DNA from: Deltaproteobacteria bacterium
GTDB lineage: Bacteria; Desulfobacterota; Desulfobacteria; Desulfobacterales; SpSt-501
Direction of reading: 5' to 3'
Length of the DNA: 50,117 bases
NCBI GenBank assembly: GCA_016219005.1
Contig: JACRCN010000051.1
Location: forward strand, 1-50,117
Below the pieces are notes generated by a model. That model did not search any database and was not told the origin of the DNA. It saw nothing but the letters and a program-made list of their open reading frames with translations. Shown in pieces: positions 17,235 to 25,575 of the stretch. How positions within the stretch are numbered: the stretch's first letter is position 1; every line of letters begins with the position of its first letter. Position numbers and translations under genes: made by a program.

Positions 17235-17659
17235 ATGAAGAATGACAGCTTGTCAGCCCGTCGAGTTGGATTGGACGCAGTATGACTGCATAATTATAAA
17301 GTTCCGTAACTGCTCGGGTGGTTAGGCTGAAGAATATCAGACACCTCGCAACGCACGAATCAATCCGTTCAAGGCCTTATCGATTTCTACGGCCTTCGGT
17401 TCAATCGCCGCTCAAATGCCCGAAGTCTTGTGCGGTCACGCATGGTTTGTACCTGAAAGCCTTCAGTCTATCTACCCGAACAGATGCAAAATTACAACCA
17501 CTAGCGACATGTGCAAGCCCGGCAATTCGGCCGGAAGACAGCTTCGCCCAAAGCCTGAGTTCAAGGCGCGCGAGTCTCGCCAAGCGAGGCGTACACCATG
17601 TACGCCGCAGCGACTGCGAGACGAAGCGCAAAGCCGAAATCGGGCTTTCGGCGAAGCCG
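17235..17659. other. Gap holding dispersed repeat and a possible gene remnant
   Basis: About 425 bp without an intact gene. The right 115 bp are one copy of a 117-nt dispersed repeat. Near 17335-17400 the minus strand reads AVEIDKALNGLIRALRGV then stop, which faintly resembles the C-terminus of four-helix-bundle (23S rRNA intervening-type) proteins. The upstream part of that phase has stops, so this is a weak suggestion only. Confidence 0.35.
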
Positions 17660-17662
17660 TCA
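17546..17662 (-). repeat. 117-nt dispersed intergenic repeat, copy A
   Basis: This repeat aligns without gaps to 18853-18969 at 106 of 117 positions. Read on the minus strand it begins exactly with the TGA stop codon of the AttH-like gene. It contains an inverted repeat CCGAAA/TTTCGG beside the stop and a perfect GGCGTACA/TGTACGCC hairpin in the middle. Confidence 0.8.
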
Positions 17663-18793
17663 CTTCAGCGCCGTCATGGGCCCCGCGTACCCCGTCATCT
17701 CGACGTATCCGTTGCCATCCACCAGGCTGCCGCCCTTGCTGCCTTTGACGGAAACGCTGCCCTCCCAGTAGGTGGCCCCTGTGCTGCCCGCAGTCCGCAT
17801 TTCCTGGTCCGGAAGATTGGAGACAAGACCCAGTTCGATTCCGAGCAGCGGTATATTCAAGCGCCAGCGGGAAGGATACGTGGCGCCGGATTGCTTGCTC
17901 TTCCACGTGTCCATGACGTCGATCTCGAAATAGCCGCGGTCCAGATGCCGCACGGCCCCGGAGGCGTCGATGTAGCTGCCGCTCGAGGCCGGGTTGACCC
18001 CGCCGCCTTCCGTGCGCAGGAGGAAGATCATGATTTCAGTCTTGTCCGAGAGCTGGATGCTGAACCAGTCCCAGCCGACGGTCCCGGATTCGAGAGGCGC
18101 CGTGCTGAATTCATGGTCCATCCAGCTCACGCCCTGAACGGGAATGGACTTGCCCGCAACGGTCACGTAACCCCTCGTCTCCAGTCGACTGAAGGAATAA
18201 TAGCAACTGGCACGCTCCGGGGTGGATCCCTTACGACTGTACCCATCTATCCCGTGCGCCACGGGCGCCTTGGCGGGCTTCAACTCCAGGCTGAAGGAGA
18301 AACCCTCACCGCTGGCTTTCAGGTGCTGGGAATCCGGCAGGATCACGGCACTCCAGTCCCGGAGAAAAAAAGTGATATCGGGGCCCCACTGAACCCAGCC
18401 TCCGAGGCCGAGGGCCTCGCGGCCGACCTGCTCAGCCTGGAAATGGCGCTTGGCTGAAAGATCTGAAAGCGCCGCGTGGCCGAGATAGATCTGCCGGCTG
18501 CGCCAGGCCGAGCGCGGTTCCGGCCACTCCGCCGCCCCTCCGAAAGGCGTCAGTTGATAGCGGAAGAACGTCAGCTGAAAACCGAAGTGGCGCCCGGTTT
18601 CCGACTTGAGATTGCCGGTCCAGTACCACCACTCCGTGCGGAAGCCCTGGTGCGGCGAGTGGTCCCGCGGGAACTCCAAGCGGCAGGGACCGGTCACCGA
18701 CAGAAACCCGGAGGAGTCATCGGCCGCAGCTATGCTGACAGAAGCTGTTATGCACAACAGCATCCACAACAGCTTTTTTTGCCGTAACATCAT
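17660..18793 (-). CDS. AttH/CrtC-type lipocalin-like protein of an ABC system
   Basis: This exported protein of about 377 residues belongs to the AttH / carotenoid 1,2-hydratase-like family. It has a signal peptide (KKLLWMLLCITASVSIAAA). Family segments include FPRDHSPHQGFRTEWWYWTG near residue 45, FGFQLTFFR and QGVSWMDHEFSTAPLESG, then WDWFSIQLSD. In the Att system (attEFGH) such a protein is encoded with an ABC ATPase and FtsX-type permease, exactly as here. The substrate is unknown, possibly an envelope lipid. I chose the ATG at 18793; TTG codons upstream are possible. Its stop codon is the first codon of a dispersed repeat. Confidence 0.88.
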   Translation of the reverse strand: MMLRQKKLLWMLLCITASVSIAAADDSSGFLSVTGPCRLEFPRDHSPHQGFRTEWWYWTGNLKSETGRHFGFQLTFFRYQLTPFGGAAEWPEPRSAWRSRQIYLGHAALSDLSAKRHFQAEQVGREALGLGGWVQWGPDITFFLRDWSAVILPDSQHLKASGEGFSFSLELKPAKAPVAHGIDGYSRKGSTPERASCYYSFSRLETRGYVTVAGKSIPVQGVSWMDHEFSTAPLESGTVGWDWFSIQLSDKTEIMIFLLRTEGGGVNPASSGSYIDASGAVRHLDRGYFEIDVMDTWKSKQSGATYPSRWRLNIPLLGIELGLVSNLPDQEMRTAGSTGATYWEGSVSVKGSKGGSLVDGNGYVEMTGYAGPMTALK

Positions 18794-18852
18794 CGTATGC
18801 GCTTTCAAGGGTTGAACCAAAATCTATTATTAATAGTATCGGAGGCGATAAA

Positions 18853-18969
18853 GCCCAAAGCCCGAGTTCAAGGCGCGCAAGCCCCGCCGAGCGAGGCGTA
18901 AACCCTGCACGCCGCAGCGACTGCGCGACGAAGCGCAACGCCGAAATCGGGCTTTCGGCAAAGCCGTCA
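18853..18969 (-). repeat. 117-nt dispersed intergenic repeat, copy B
   Basis: Second copy of the element at 17546-17662, same length and orientation, with 11 substitutions. It again starts at the TGA stop codon of the gene upstream, here the large permease. The CCGAAATCGGGCTTTCGG hairpin is perfectly kept. The mid-element hairpin is weakened by substitutions. Confidence 0.8.
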
Positions 18970-21555
18970 CCTTTCTCTCAAAAGCGCCGCCGGCGGCTCT
19001 CGAAACGCCGTGCGCACCGCCGGCAACGCCGCCACCAGAGCGGCCAGCACGATCAGCGGGAATGAAAGCGCGAGCGTGCCCCAGTCCACCGTGTACAGAA
19101 AGGTCCACCCGAACGACTGCCGGTTGATCACATAGACCAACATGTAGGACAGGACAAACCCGCAGGCAAGCCCGGCCATTTCCCCGGCTACCACCAGGAA
19201 GCCCGCCTCCCAGCAGATCATCGACCGGATCTGCCCGAAGCTGGCGCCGACGGCGAACAACGTGTTCAGTTGGCGTGTGCGCTCCAGCACCAGGACCGTC
19301 AGCGTGGTCGTGATGCCCAGAGAGGCCACGGCGAGAGCGATCAGCAGCAGGACCGTGGTGATGGCAAAGGTCTCGTCGAAGATTTTCAGCACGCCATTCC
19401 GCAGCTCTTTGCCGCTGATCATGTCCAGACGATCGCCCCAGCGGGCGATGAGAGTGTCGCGCAGCCCGGTCGTCTGGGCGTCGATGTCCCGGGTCCGGTC
19501 CCGGAAATAAAACCGCACTCCGCTCCACTGCGGATCGTAGAAGCGTTGCCTGAACTGCTTCCAGGAGTAGAAAACGACGCCCCCATCCGTGCGGTAATCC
19601 CGGATGATGCCCGCCACGGGGATCTCTATGCGCGAGCCCTCGATCTGCGCCCGGAACATGTCCCCGATGCCGAGCCCCGTGCGGTTGGCGAAAACCTCCG
19701 ACACAAGCAGCCCTTCTCCCCGCAGAAGCAGCGGCCGGGCTGTTTCCGGGTCGCCTTTCATCCACACGAAGCCGCCGTGCTTCAGGAAGGTCTCCATGCC
19801 CATGACTTCGAACTCGTAGGGGAAATCGCCGTAGGTCATCTGGAAACGCCGGCTGGGGACAAGATCCGCATCGACGTCCAGCTGGCTGAGCCCGGCCACG
19901 ATCGGCTCGGGGATGGGGAACCGGAAACGGTTCACCTGACCCATTTTGGTGGTGACAAACAGGTCCCCGCTTACGGTCTGCTGGACCCACAGCTCGACCG
20001 TCTGCCGGAAGCTGTGGATCATGATGACCAGCGCGGTGAAGAGGGCCACGGCCGTGATCAACGCCCCCACCGAAATGGAGGTGCGGGCGCCGCTGTCGCG
20101 CAGGTAGCGGCCGGCCAGGTAGGCCGGCATCCCGGCAAACCGCTGCAGCACCGGGGATAGGGCCCGGCCCACCCGCTCCAGCATCCACGGCGCCAGCAGG
20201 GCAAAGCCCACGAAGAGCAGCAGGATCGCCAGGTAGCCCGGCAGCGGTACCCCGCCGATACCGGGCATCAACGACAACGGCACGCAGAGCAGGATGCACC
20301 CCACCGCCCACGCAGCCAGCCTCCGCACCGAGCGCCGACGCCGCACACCGGTCTGGGCGATTTCCATGGCCTCCTTGGGGGATACGCCCATGGCCTCCCG
20401 CGCCGGCTGAAAGGCAGCCGCGATGGAAATGCAAAGGGTCACCGCGAAGCTGACGAGGATCTCCCAGGGGCTGAGCACCAGTCCCTCCACCTGCACCCGC
20501 ACGAACAGGGTGGAGATGGTCTGGCTCACCGAGTGCAGGAGGTACCTCACCAGCAGCGAGCTCAACGGGATCGCCAGCAGCCAGCCGCACAGTCCGAAGA
20601 GCGCCCCCTCCGCGAGAAACAGGTTGAACAGCAGGCGCGGGGAGGCCCCGACCGCGCGCAGGATGGCCAGCTCTCGCCGCCGTGAGGCGGCGTTTAAAGC
20701 CACCAGGCTATAAACGAGGAACATCCCCACAAAGAGCGATGCGAAACTCAATACGGACAGGTTCAGCTGGTAGGCCCGGATCATGGCGGTGCCGCTGTCC
20801 CGGGCGGCCGAGGGCGATCGCAGCTCGAGCTCATCGGGCAGCTTCCGGGCCAGATCCTCGATATCCAGCGGCGAGGTCTTGGGTTTGAAGGTGAGGTCGA
20901 TGCGGTCGACCAGGCCATACAGACCCGTGAGTTCCTGGAAGGTGGCGATGTCAGTCAGGGCGACCCGTTCGCCCTCGACCAGTGCCAGGCCTTCCGGGAT
21001 CAAGATCCCCGCCACGCGGAACTCGGCCGTGCGGCGGGCGTGCTCGAGCTTCAGCCGGGCGCCGGAGACCGTGCCGAGCTCGCGGGCCAGCGGCTCCGTC
21101 AAGATCACGGTGTACGGCTCGCGGATCAGATCCAGCCAGCGCTCGGCCGTCTTTTCCCGGTCGCCCCGGATGCGCCACTTGCGGAACGACTGGTCCAGGA
21201 GCGGGTCGATACCGATCAGCAGAAATGAGCTGCCCTGCGGCGGATAGACCCGGACAAAAGTGGTAAGCAGCGGCGAGAAATCTTTTACAGCGGGATGTGC
21301 GAGCAGGACCGGCAGGACGCCCTCGGGCACATAGCCGCCGGGCCGCACCAGAACCTTTTCGGCCGTGCCGGCGAAAAAATCCATGCTGCGGCTGAACGAA
21401 TGCAGTGAGGCATGCACCGAAAGCCGCACGCTGGTGAACACCGCCGCACCCAGCGCGATCCCGAACAGCACGACAAGCGCGCGGCCAAGATGGCGCCGCA
21501 GATGGCGGCCGCTGAACCACAGAAAAAACCGCAGGAAGAAAGTCAACCGTCGCAT
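18967..21555 (-). CDS. FtsX-like ABC transporter permease (large, two-domain)
   Basis: This 862-residue permease contains two FtsX/MacB-type halves. Each half has an N-terminal membrane anchor, a large extracytoplasmic domain and a block of three helices. Evidence is the start FLRFFLWFSGRHLRRHLGRA, the first helix block near residues 265-390 with RRRELAILRAVGASPRLL, the second anchor near 480-510 and the final block with LERTRQLNTLFAVGASFGQIRSM. Such permeases move lipids or lipoproteins mechanically rather than importing solutes. It overlaps the start region of its ATPase gene by 13 bp and precedes the AttH-like gene, forming an AttEFGH-type unit with the two permeases fused. Confidence 0.92.
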   Translation of the reverse strand: MRRLTFFLRFFLWFSGRHLRRHLGRALVVLFGIALGAAVFTSVRLSVHASLHSFSRSMDFFAGTAEKVLVRPGGYVPEGVLPVLLAHPAVKDFSPLLTTFVRVYPPQGSSFLLIGIDPLLDQSFRKWRIRGDREKTAERWLDLIREPYTVILTEPLARELGTVSGARLKLEHARRTAEFRVAGILIPEGLALVEGERVALTDIATFQELTGLYGLVDRIDLTFKPKTSPLDIEDLARKLPDELELRSPSAARDSGTAMIRAYQLNLSVLSFASLFVGMFLVYSLVALNAASRRRELAILRAVGASPRLLFNLFLAEGALFGLCGWLLAIPLSSLLVRYLLHSVSQTISTLFVRVQVEGLVLSPWEILVSFAVTLCISIAAAFQPAREAMGVSPKEAMEIAQTGVRRRRSVRRLAAWAVGCILLCVPLSLMPGIGGVPLPGYLAILLLFVGFALLAPWMLERVGRALSPVLQRFAGMPAYLAGRYLRDSGARTSISVGALITAVALFTALVIMIHSFRQTVELWVQQTVSGDLFVTTKMGQVNRFRFPIPEPIVAGLSQLDVDADLVPSRRFQMTYGDFPYEFEVMGMETFLKHGGFVWMKGDPETARPLLLRGEGLLVSEVFANRTGLGIGDMFRAQIEGSRIEIPVAGIIRDYRTDGGVVFYSWKQFRQRFYDPQWSGVRFYFRDRTRDIDAQTTGLRDTLIARWGDRLDMISGKELRNGVLKIFDETFAITTVLLLIALAVASLGITTTLTVLVLERTRQLNTLFAVGASFGQIRSMICWEAGFLVVAGEMAGLACGFVLSYMLVYVINRQSFGWTFLYTVDWGTLALSFPLIVLAALVAALPAVRTAFREPPAALLRER

Positions 21556-22247
21556 GTCGGGTCCGTTAAGGCGCCATCCCTGAGCCGGATGCAGCGATGG
21601 GCCAGGGAATCCGCGAGGTTGCTGTGGGTGGCGATCAGGACCGTCCGGCCGGAGCTCCGGTTCAGCTCGGCGAGCAGGTCGATGACGACCCGGCCGTTGC
21701 GGCTGTCGAGGTTGCCCGTGGGTTCGTCGGCGAGAATGAGCGCCGGGTCGTTGATGAGGGCCCGGGCGATGGCCGTGCGCTGCATTTCGCCGCCGGACAG
21801 CTGCGCCGGGTCATGCTTCAGGCGGCTTTTCAGCCCGAGCCAGTCGAGGAGTTCCAGCGCCTTGGCGCGCGCGGCTTCAGCCGGTTTTCCCGCCAACAGG
21901 GCAGGCAGGCAGACGTTTTCGAGCAGGTTCAGGGTCGGCAGCAGGTTGAAGGACTGAAAGACCATTCCCACCACCTTCCGCCGAAAGCGGGTAAGGTCCG
22001 CACCGGCCGAGTTGGACAGGTGGTGACCCGCCACCACGAGTTCGCCGGCGGTGGGATGATCCAGCCCGGCCAGCAGGGCCAGCAGCGTGCTCTTACCGGA
22101 GCCGCTGTCGCCCTTGAGCACCACGAGTTCGCCGGGGGCGATGTCCAGGTCGACCTGGTTGATGCCGGTAACGGTGCTGTCACCGAACGGGTAGGTGCGG
22201 GACAGCTTGCGGGCGTGAATAACGGGTTCAATTGAATTCGAGTTCAT
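21543..22247 (-). CDS. LolD/MacB-type ABC transporter ATP-binding protein
   Basis: This 234-residue ATPase has Walker A GDSGSGKST, signature LSGGEMQRTAIARALI, Walker B LILADEPTGNLDSRNG and a switch histidine in LIATHSNLADS. The ADEPTGNLD wording marks the LolD/MacB/AttE group that pairs with FtsX-like permeases. It is the first gene of the AttEFGH-like unit and its 3' end overlaps the permease start, implying coupled translation. AAGGA precedes the ATG at 22247. Confidence 0.94.
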   Translation of the reverse strand: MNSNSIEPVIHARKLSRTYPFGDSTVTGINQVDLDIAPGELVVLKGDSGSGKSTLLALLAGLDHPTAGELVVAGHHLSNSAGADLTRFRRKVVGMVFQSFNLLPTLNLLENVCLPALLAGKPAEAARAKALELLDWLGLKSRLKHDPAQLSGGEMQRTAIARALINDPALILADEPTGNLDSRNGRVVIDLLAELNRSSGRTVLIATHSNLADSLAHRCIRLRDGALTDPTCDG

Positions 22248-22468
22248 GGATCCTTGATTTTAGGCACCTGAAATCTTAGCGCTCGATAGAAGCCACCTCA
22301 AAAATAGCAGATCACAGCCGAGGGCGGCACACGCCGATGAAAATCGTAGCCGCGGCAGGTTGTGAGCATTTTTCAGAGGCGTGCAACGCCGCCAGCGACT
22401 GCCGGATGTATTTTTGAGACAGCTTCTGGTCACTTTCCCTACCCCATGACCCATGCAACCGGGCGGCG

Positions 22469-23137
22469 TTACGGCCCCAGAAATCCCTTGCCAACCGCAT
22501 CGTCCATAAGAGTCCGCACGTATTCCCACAGCACCGAGGCGCCGTCGTCCACAGGCTGCATGCGGTCGACGACCTGCCCCCTGCGAATGCCGTGCTGCCG
22601 CCACACCTGCCCGTCCGTGAAATAGTTGTGAAGAAACGCCTGGAAGCGGTCCATGGCATGGGCGAACCGGGCCTCCGGGGTCCCGTGGGCTTCGAATTCG
22701 TCCCACAGGCCGCGGAAATCCGCCGCCTGGTCGGCGGGCAGCAGTCCGAAGATGCGCTCGGCCGCTTGCTGCTCCCGCTCTCCCTGGTCCAGCCGGCCCT
22801 GCTCATCGTAGCAGTAGGTGTCGCCGGCGTCGATCTCGACCAGGTCGTGGATCAGGAGCATCCGCATCACTCGACTGAGGTCGATGCGGCCTCCGTTCGC
22901 ATACTCGGAAAAAATCATGGCCGACAGCGCGATGTGCCAGGAGTGCTCGACCGAGTTCTCCCGGCGCGACCGGTTCAGCAGAATCGTCTGGCGCAGGGTA
23001 TGCTTGAGCTTGTCGATCTCGAGCAAAAACTCCACTTGGCGCTTGAAGCGCTCGCTCTGCCCCGGGGCGAGCATCGGGTCAACCTGGATCTTGGGCTCGG
23101 AAGCCTTGCGGCCGGTATCCCGCATGGCGGGGTTCAT
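22469..23137 (-). CDS. HD-domain phosphohydrolase (YfbR/HDDC2-like)
   Basis: This protein of about 222 residues has an HD-superfamily metal site: HSWHIALSAMIFSEY supplies the first histidine and LLIHDLVEIDAGD the HD pair. The final aspartate is probably further along. The family (HD_3, like YfbR and HDDC2) dephosphorylates 5'-deoxynucleotides, so a nucleotide-pool role is likely. Two starts are plausible: ATG 23137, used here, and ATG 23125, which has the better spacing from AGAAAGG. It is followed downstream by a 220-bp gap and then the AttEFGH-like unit. It does not appear functionally tied to its neighbours. Confidence 0.85.
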   Translation of the reverse strand: MNPAMRDTGRKASEPKIQVDPMLAPGQSERFKRQVEFLLEIDKLKHTLRQTILLNRSRRENSVEHSWHIALSAMIFSEYANGGRIDLSRVMRMLLIHDLVEIDAGDTYCYDEQGRLDQGEREQQAAERIFGLLPADQAADFRGLWDEFEAHGTPEARFAHAMDRFQAFLHNYFTDGQVWRQHGIRRGQVVDRMQPVDDGASVLWEYVRTLMDDAVGKGFLGP

Positions 23138-23280
23138 CCTTTCTGCCCCAAACAGCGTAGACCGGGCCGGAATACGGCAGGTGGGCGGCATATTTGTCGT
23201 TCGCGAGCCGAAAAGGCCCCGCAGCGCGTACGCTCGCAACTGGCTATATTTACCCGAATTCAGGAAATATTCAAGTGCAG

Positions 23281-23696
23281 TCACCGGCCGTCGGCTTTGA
23301 ACCTTGGGCTTCGAGCTCCCTGGCAGAGTCCTTCCACCTTTGCCACGTGTCCCCGGATGTCGCACTTGCGCTCCAGACCCGAGGCCATCATGGTACGGAC
23401 CTTGCCGTAGACGGCCCGCTCCGGCCAAGCCCGGTCGTGCAGCCCGTAAATCCAGGCGACACCGGCGTAGGAGTTGAGGTCGCGGCCGTCGATGAAATAC
23501 CGGTTGTTCAATGCCAGAGTCGTCGCAAACCCCTCACACTCGGCGTCGGCGACCATTCGAGGATTTTCTTGCCCCAGTACATGCGCATGTAGTTGTGCAT
23601 GAAACCGGTGCAGACCATCTCGCGCAAGGCAGCGTTCCAATAAGGGTCGTGGGTTTGAGCGTTTTCGAGCTGCACGACGGAATACACGTTGGGCCG
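23281..23696 (-). pseudogene. Class II photolyase C-terminal fragment, frameshifted
   Basis: The minus strand encodes the last roughly 135 residues of a class II cyclobutane pyrimidine dimer photolyase in two phases. The first phase reads THDPYWNAALREMV, GFMHNYMRMYWGKKILEWSPTP. After a one-base deletion near 23540 the second phase continues ALNNRYFIDGRDLNSYAGVA, WIYGLHDRAWPERAVYGKVR and ERKCDI. Restoring one G in CCG(G)AG rejoins them. The N-terminal two thirds, including the chromophore-binding region, are absent. Class II photolyases are normally about 450-480 residues, so this is clearly a decayed gene. Confidence 0.88.
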
Positions 23697-23723
23697 CCGC
23701 TCACGGCGGTTCAAAAAGAAGGA

Positions 23724-23753
23724 TTTCTCTGCCTCCTCTGCATCTCTGCGGTG
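23724..23753. repeat. Short CT/CG-rich quasi-periodic motif, copy B
   Basis: CTCTGCCTC, CTCTGCAT and CTCTGCGGTG recur with an eight- to nine-base period. The string matches 21 of 30 positions of 16286-16315. It lies between the photolyase remnant and the cytochrome gene. Confidence 0.35.
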
Positions 23754-23790
23754 GATATTTTTTCAGGACAACAGGCTTCTCAGGCTATCT

Positions 23791-25299
23791 TCAAGGCTTC
23801 TTGGCGGGCAGCAGCTGGCGTCGCAGCTCCAACCAGTCCTGCATTTCCATGATGGCTTTGTTCAACTCGTAGCGGCCGTCGGCGAAGACCCCGTAGTCCC
23901 CGCCGCCGCCCATAGCCGAGGCGAACCGGATCGTGTTGGCGTAGATCAACCAGGTGTCCGCCCAGCGGCGCTCGACGACCTCGTCGAAGGGACTGGCGTT
24001 TTGAGCCGGCCCGAGTGCGAGGCCGGCCGCCCAGATGTCGGTCATGATCTGTGTTGCGGTGAGCGTCTTGGCGTTGGTCTCCCGGATGGTGTTCTCGAAG
24101 CGCGCCCACTGTCCGTTCACCCACGCTGTGCCGTGGCAGCTGAGGCAGACGGCCTGCAAGGTCTGGCGGCGCTTGTCCATCTCCGCCTTGCCGACCAGGT
24201 ACTTCGACGCGAAGCCCCCCTCCAGATCCGTCGGCAGGGGCTGCCCGTTCTTGTTGCGGATGATGGTGATGTCCGGTTCGATCGGGTGGGGGTGGGCGTA
24301 GACGAGCCCGAACATGCGCCAGGGCAGCCGGTCGTTCATCTGGTGGGAGCGCCGGGCCACCACCTCGCCCTCGGTGTTCACCACCAGACTGACATGGCAG
24401 GCCGCGCAGGTCGGGGCCGTGAAATCGCTCCCGATGGTCCATGGCACGGTCCTGAATTCCCAGTCCGTGTTGTGGGTCGAAAATATGTTGCCGTGCTTGC
24501 TGGCCTCGTAGACCTTGTTGACCGGGACATCCGGTCCAACATGGCATTCCTTGCATGTGTAAGGCTTGCGCGCCATTTCGATGGAAAACCGGTGGCGCGT
24601 GTGGCAGGCCGCGCAGGAGCCCAGGGTGCCGTCCAGGTTCACCCGCCCCACTCCCTGGTTGGGCCAGCCGTCGATCTTCGGGAATTGCAGCTTGCCGGCA
24701 AGGCTGGTGTTGCGCGTCTCGGTGCCGGTCACCTTGAGCCGGGTGCCGTGGCAGTAGTAGCAGGCCTCGGCCTTGGTGGCCGCGTTGGCGGGCTGGATCG
24801 TAACCTTGCCGTCCCTGCGCTGAATGCCGCCCAGGATCGTCTGCTCGAGATCCTGGTAAACCTTATTGCCGGCCAGGTTTTTGTAGGCATGCGACATGAG
24901 GTTGCGGGTGTATTGCTGCGCCTCCTGGGCGTGGCAGGCGCGGCAGTCCCCGGGGCTGACCACGATGTGGATCTCGTAGCCGTTGTGCTCAAAGGTGTCG
25001 GCATGGTCCTTGGGCCGCAGCGTGTGGCACTCGGCACAGCCGACCGCGAAACCCTGCAACTCCTCAGGCACATCCGTGCTCGAGACTTTCAGCCCGAGCC
25101 CTTTGACCGCCATGGCCTCCCTGGGTGTCACCTGGGAATGGCGGCTCTTCTGCCAGTCCTGGATGATGCCCGGGTGGATGACGGTGTGGCACTCGATGCA
25201 CGCCTGGGTGGCGTCGCTCACCTTGACCTCGGCTGCCGGCACGCAATCGGGGAAAAGGAGGAGGCTGACAGCTGCCGACCAGAAGAGAATTTTATTCAT
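23791..25299 (-). CDS. Octahaem cytochrome c, hydroxylamine oxidoreductase-like
   Basis: This 502-residue exported protein has eight CXXCH haem c sites: CIECH (haem 1, Cys34), CAECH, CRACH, CYYCH, CAACH, CKECH, CAACH and CLSCH. It has a signal peptide (MNKILFWSAAVSLLL, cleavage near PAA). Spacing and the C-terminal helical part (ADTWLIYANTIRFASAMGGGGDYG) fit the HAO-like octahaem family. This family includes hydroxylamine or hydrazine oxidases and reductive enzymes acting on nitrite or hydroxylamine. Whether the crosslinking tyrosine of oxidative HAO is present cannot be decided by eye, so the reaction direction is open. No electron-transfer partner gene is adjacent. A 14-nt dyad lies upstream. 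Confidence 0.88.
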   Translation of the reverse strand: MNKILFWSAAVSLLLFPDCVPAAEVKVSDATQACIECHTVIHPGIIQDWQKSRHSQVTPREAMAVKGLGLKVSSTDVPEELQGFAVGCAECHTLRPKDHADTFEHNGYEIHIVVSPGDCRACHAQEAQQYTRNLMSHAYKNLAGNKVYQDLEQTILGGIQRRDGKVTIQPANAATKAEACYYCHGTRLKVTGTETRNTSLAGKLQFPKIDGWPNQGVGRVNLDGTLGSCAACHTRHRFSIEMARKPYTCKECHVGPDVPVNKVYEASKHGNIFSTHNTDWEFRTVPWTIGSDFTAPTCAACHVSLVVNTEGEVVARRSHQMNDRLPWRMFGLVYAHPHPIEPDITIIRNKNGQPLPTDLEGGFASKYLVGKAEMDKRRQTLQAVCLSCHGTAWVNGQWARFENTIRETNAKTLTATQIMTDIWAAGLALGPAQNASPFDEVVERRWADTWLIYANTIRFASAMGGGGDYGVFADGRYELNKAIMEMQDWLELRRQLLPAKKP

Positions 25300-25363
25300 A
25301 ACCGACTCCAGTTCAAGCGGTCGTGGATGAAGAGTTGTTCAGGGGTTGTGTACGGAAAGGAAA

Positions 25364-25377
25364 GACCTGTTCAGGTC
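25364..25377. promoter_or_regulatory. Perfect dyad upstream of the octahaem cytochrome
   Basis: GACCTGTTCAGGTC is a perfect dyad about 65 bp upstream of the cytochrome ATG. It follows a poor promoter-like TTGAAT/TAAT pair on the minus strand. It could be an operator, but no second copy was found in the window. Confidence 0.3.
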
Positions 25378-25575
25378 CGATTCCGATTAGCACGAAATCA
25401 TCGGATTATTCAAGAGGTCTTGGGGAGGCAACGCGGAAACCTCACGGTTGCGTTCTTCTTTGATTACAGGTTCGATTTTTCCGGATATGCGCCTAAGATT
25501 GTGAGCCATGAGCGTGGCGTCGGGGGAAAGGAAGAGATCAATTTGCAATGGACAGGTGTTTTTGGGGAATCGCGA

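Noticed and set aside
25400-25560. Possible transposase C-terminal scrap (minus-strand reading with LMAHNLRRISGKIEPV)
   Set aside because: The resemblance is short and lacks a DDE motif, terminal repeats or a start, so it is not supportable.
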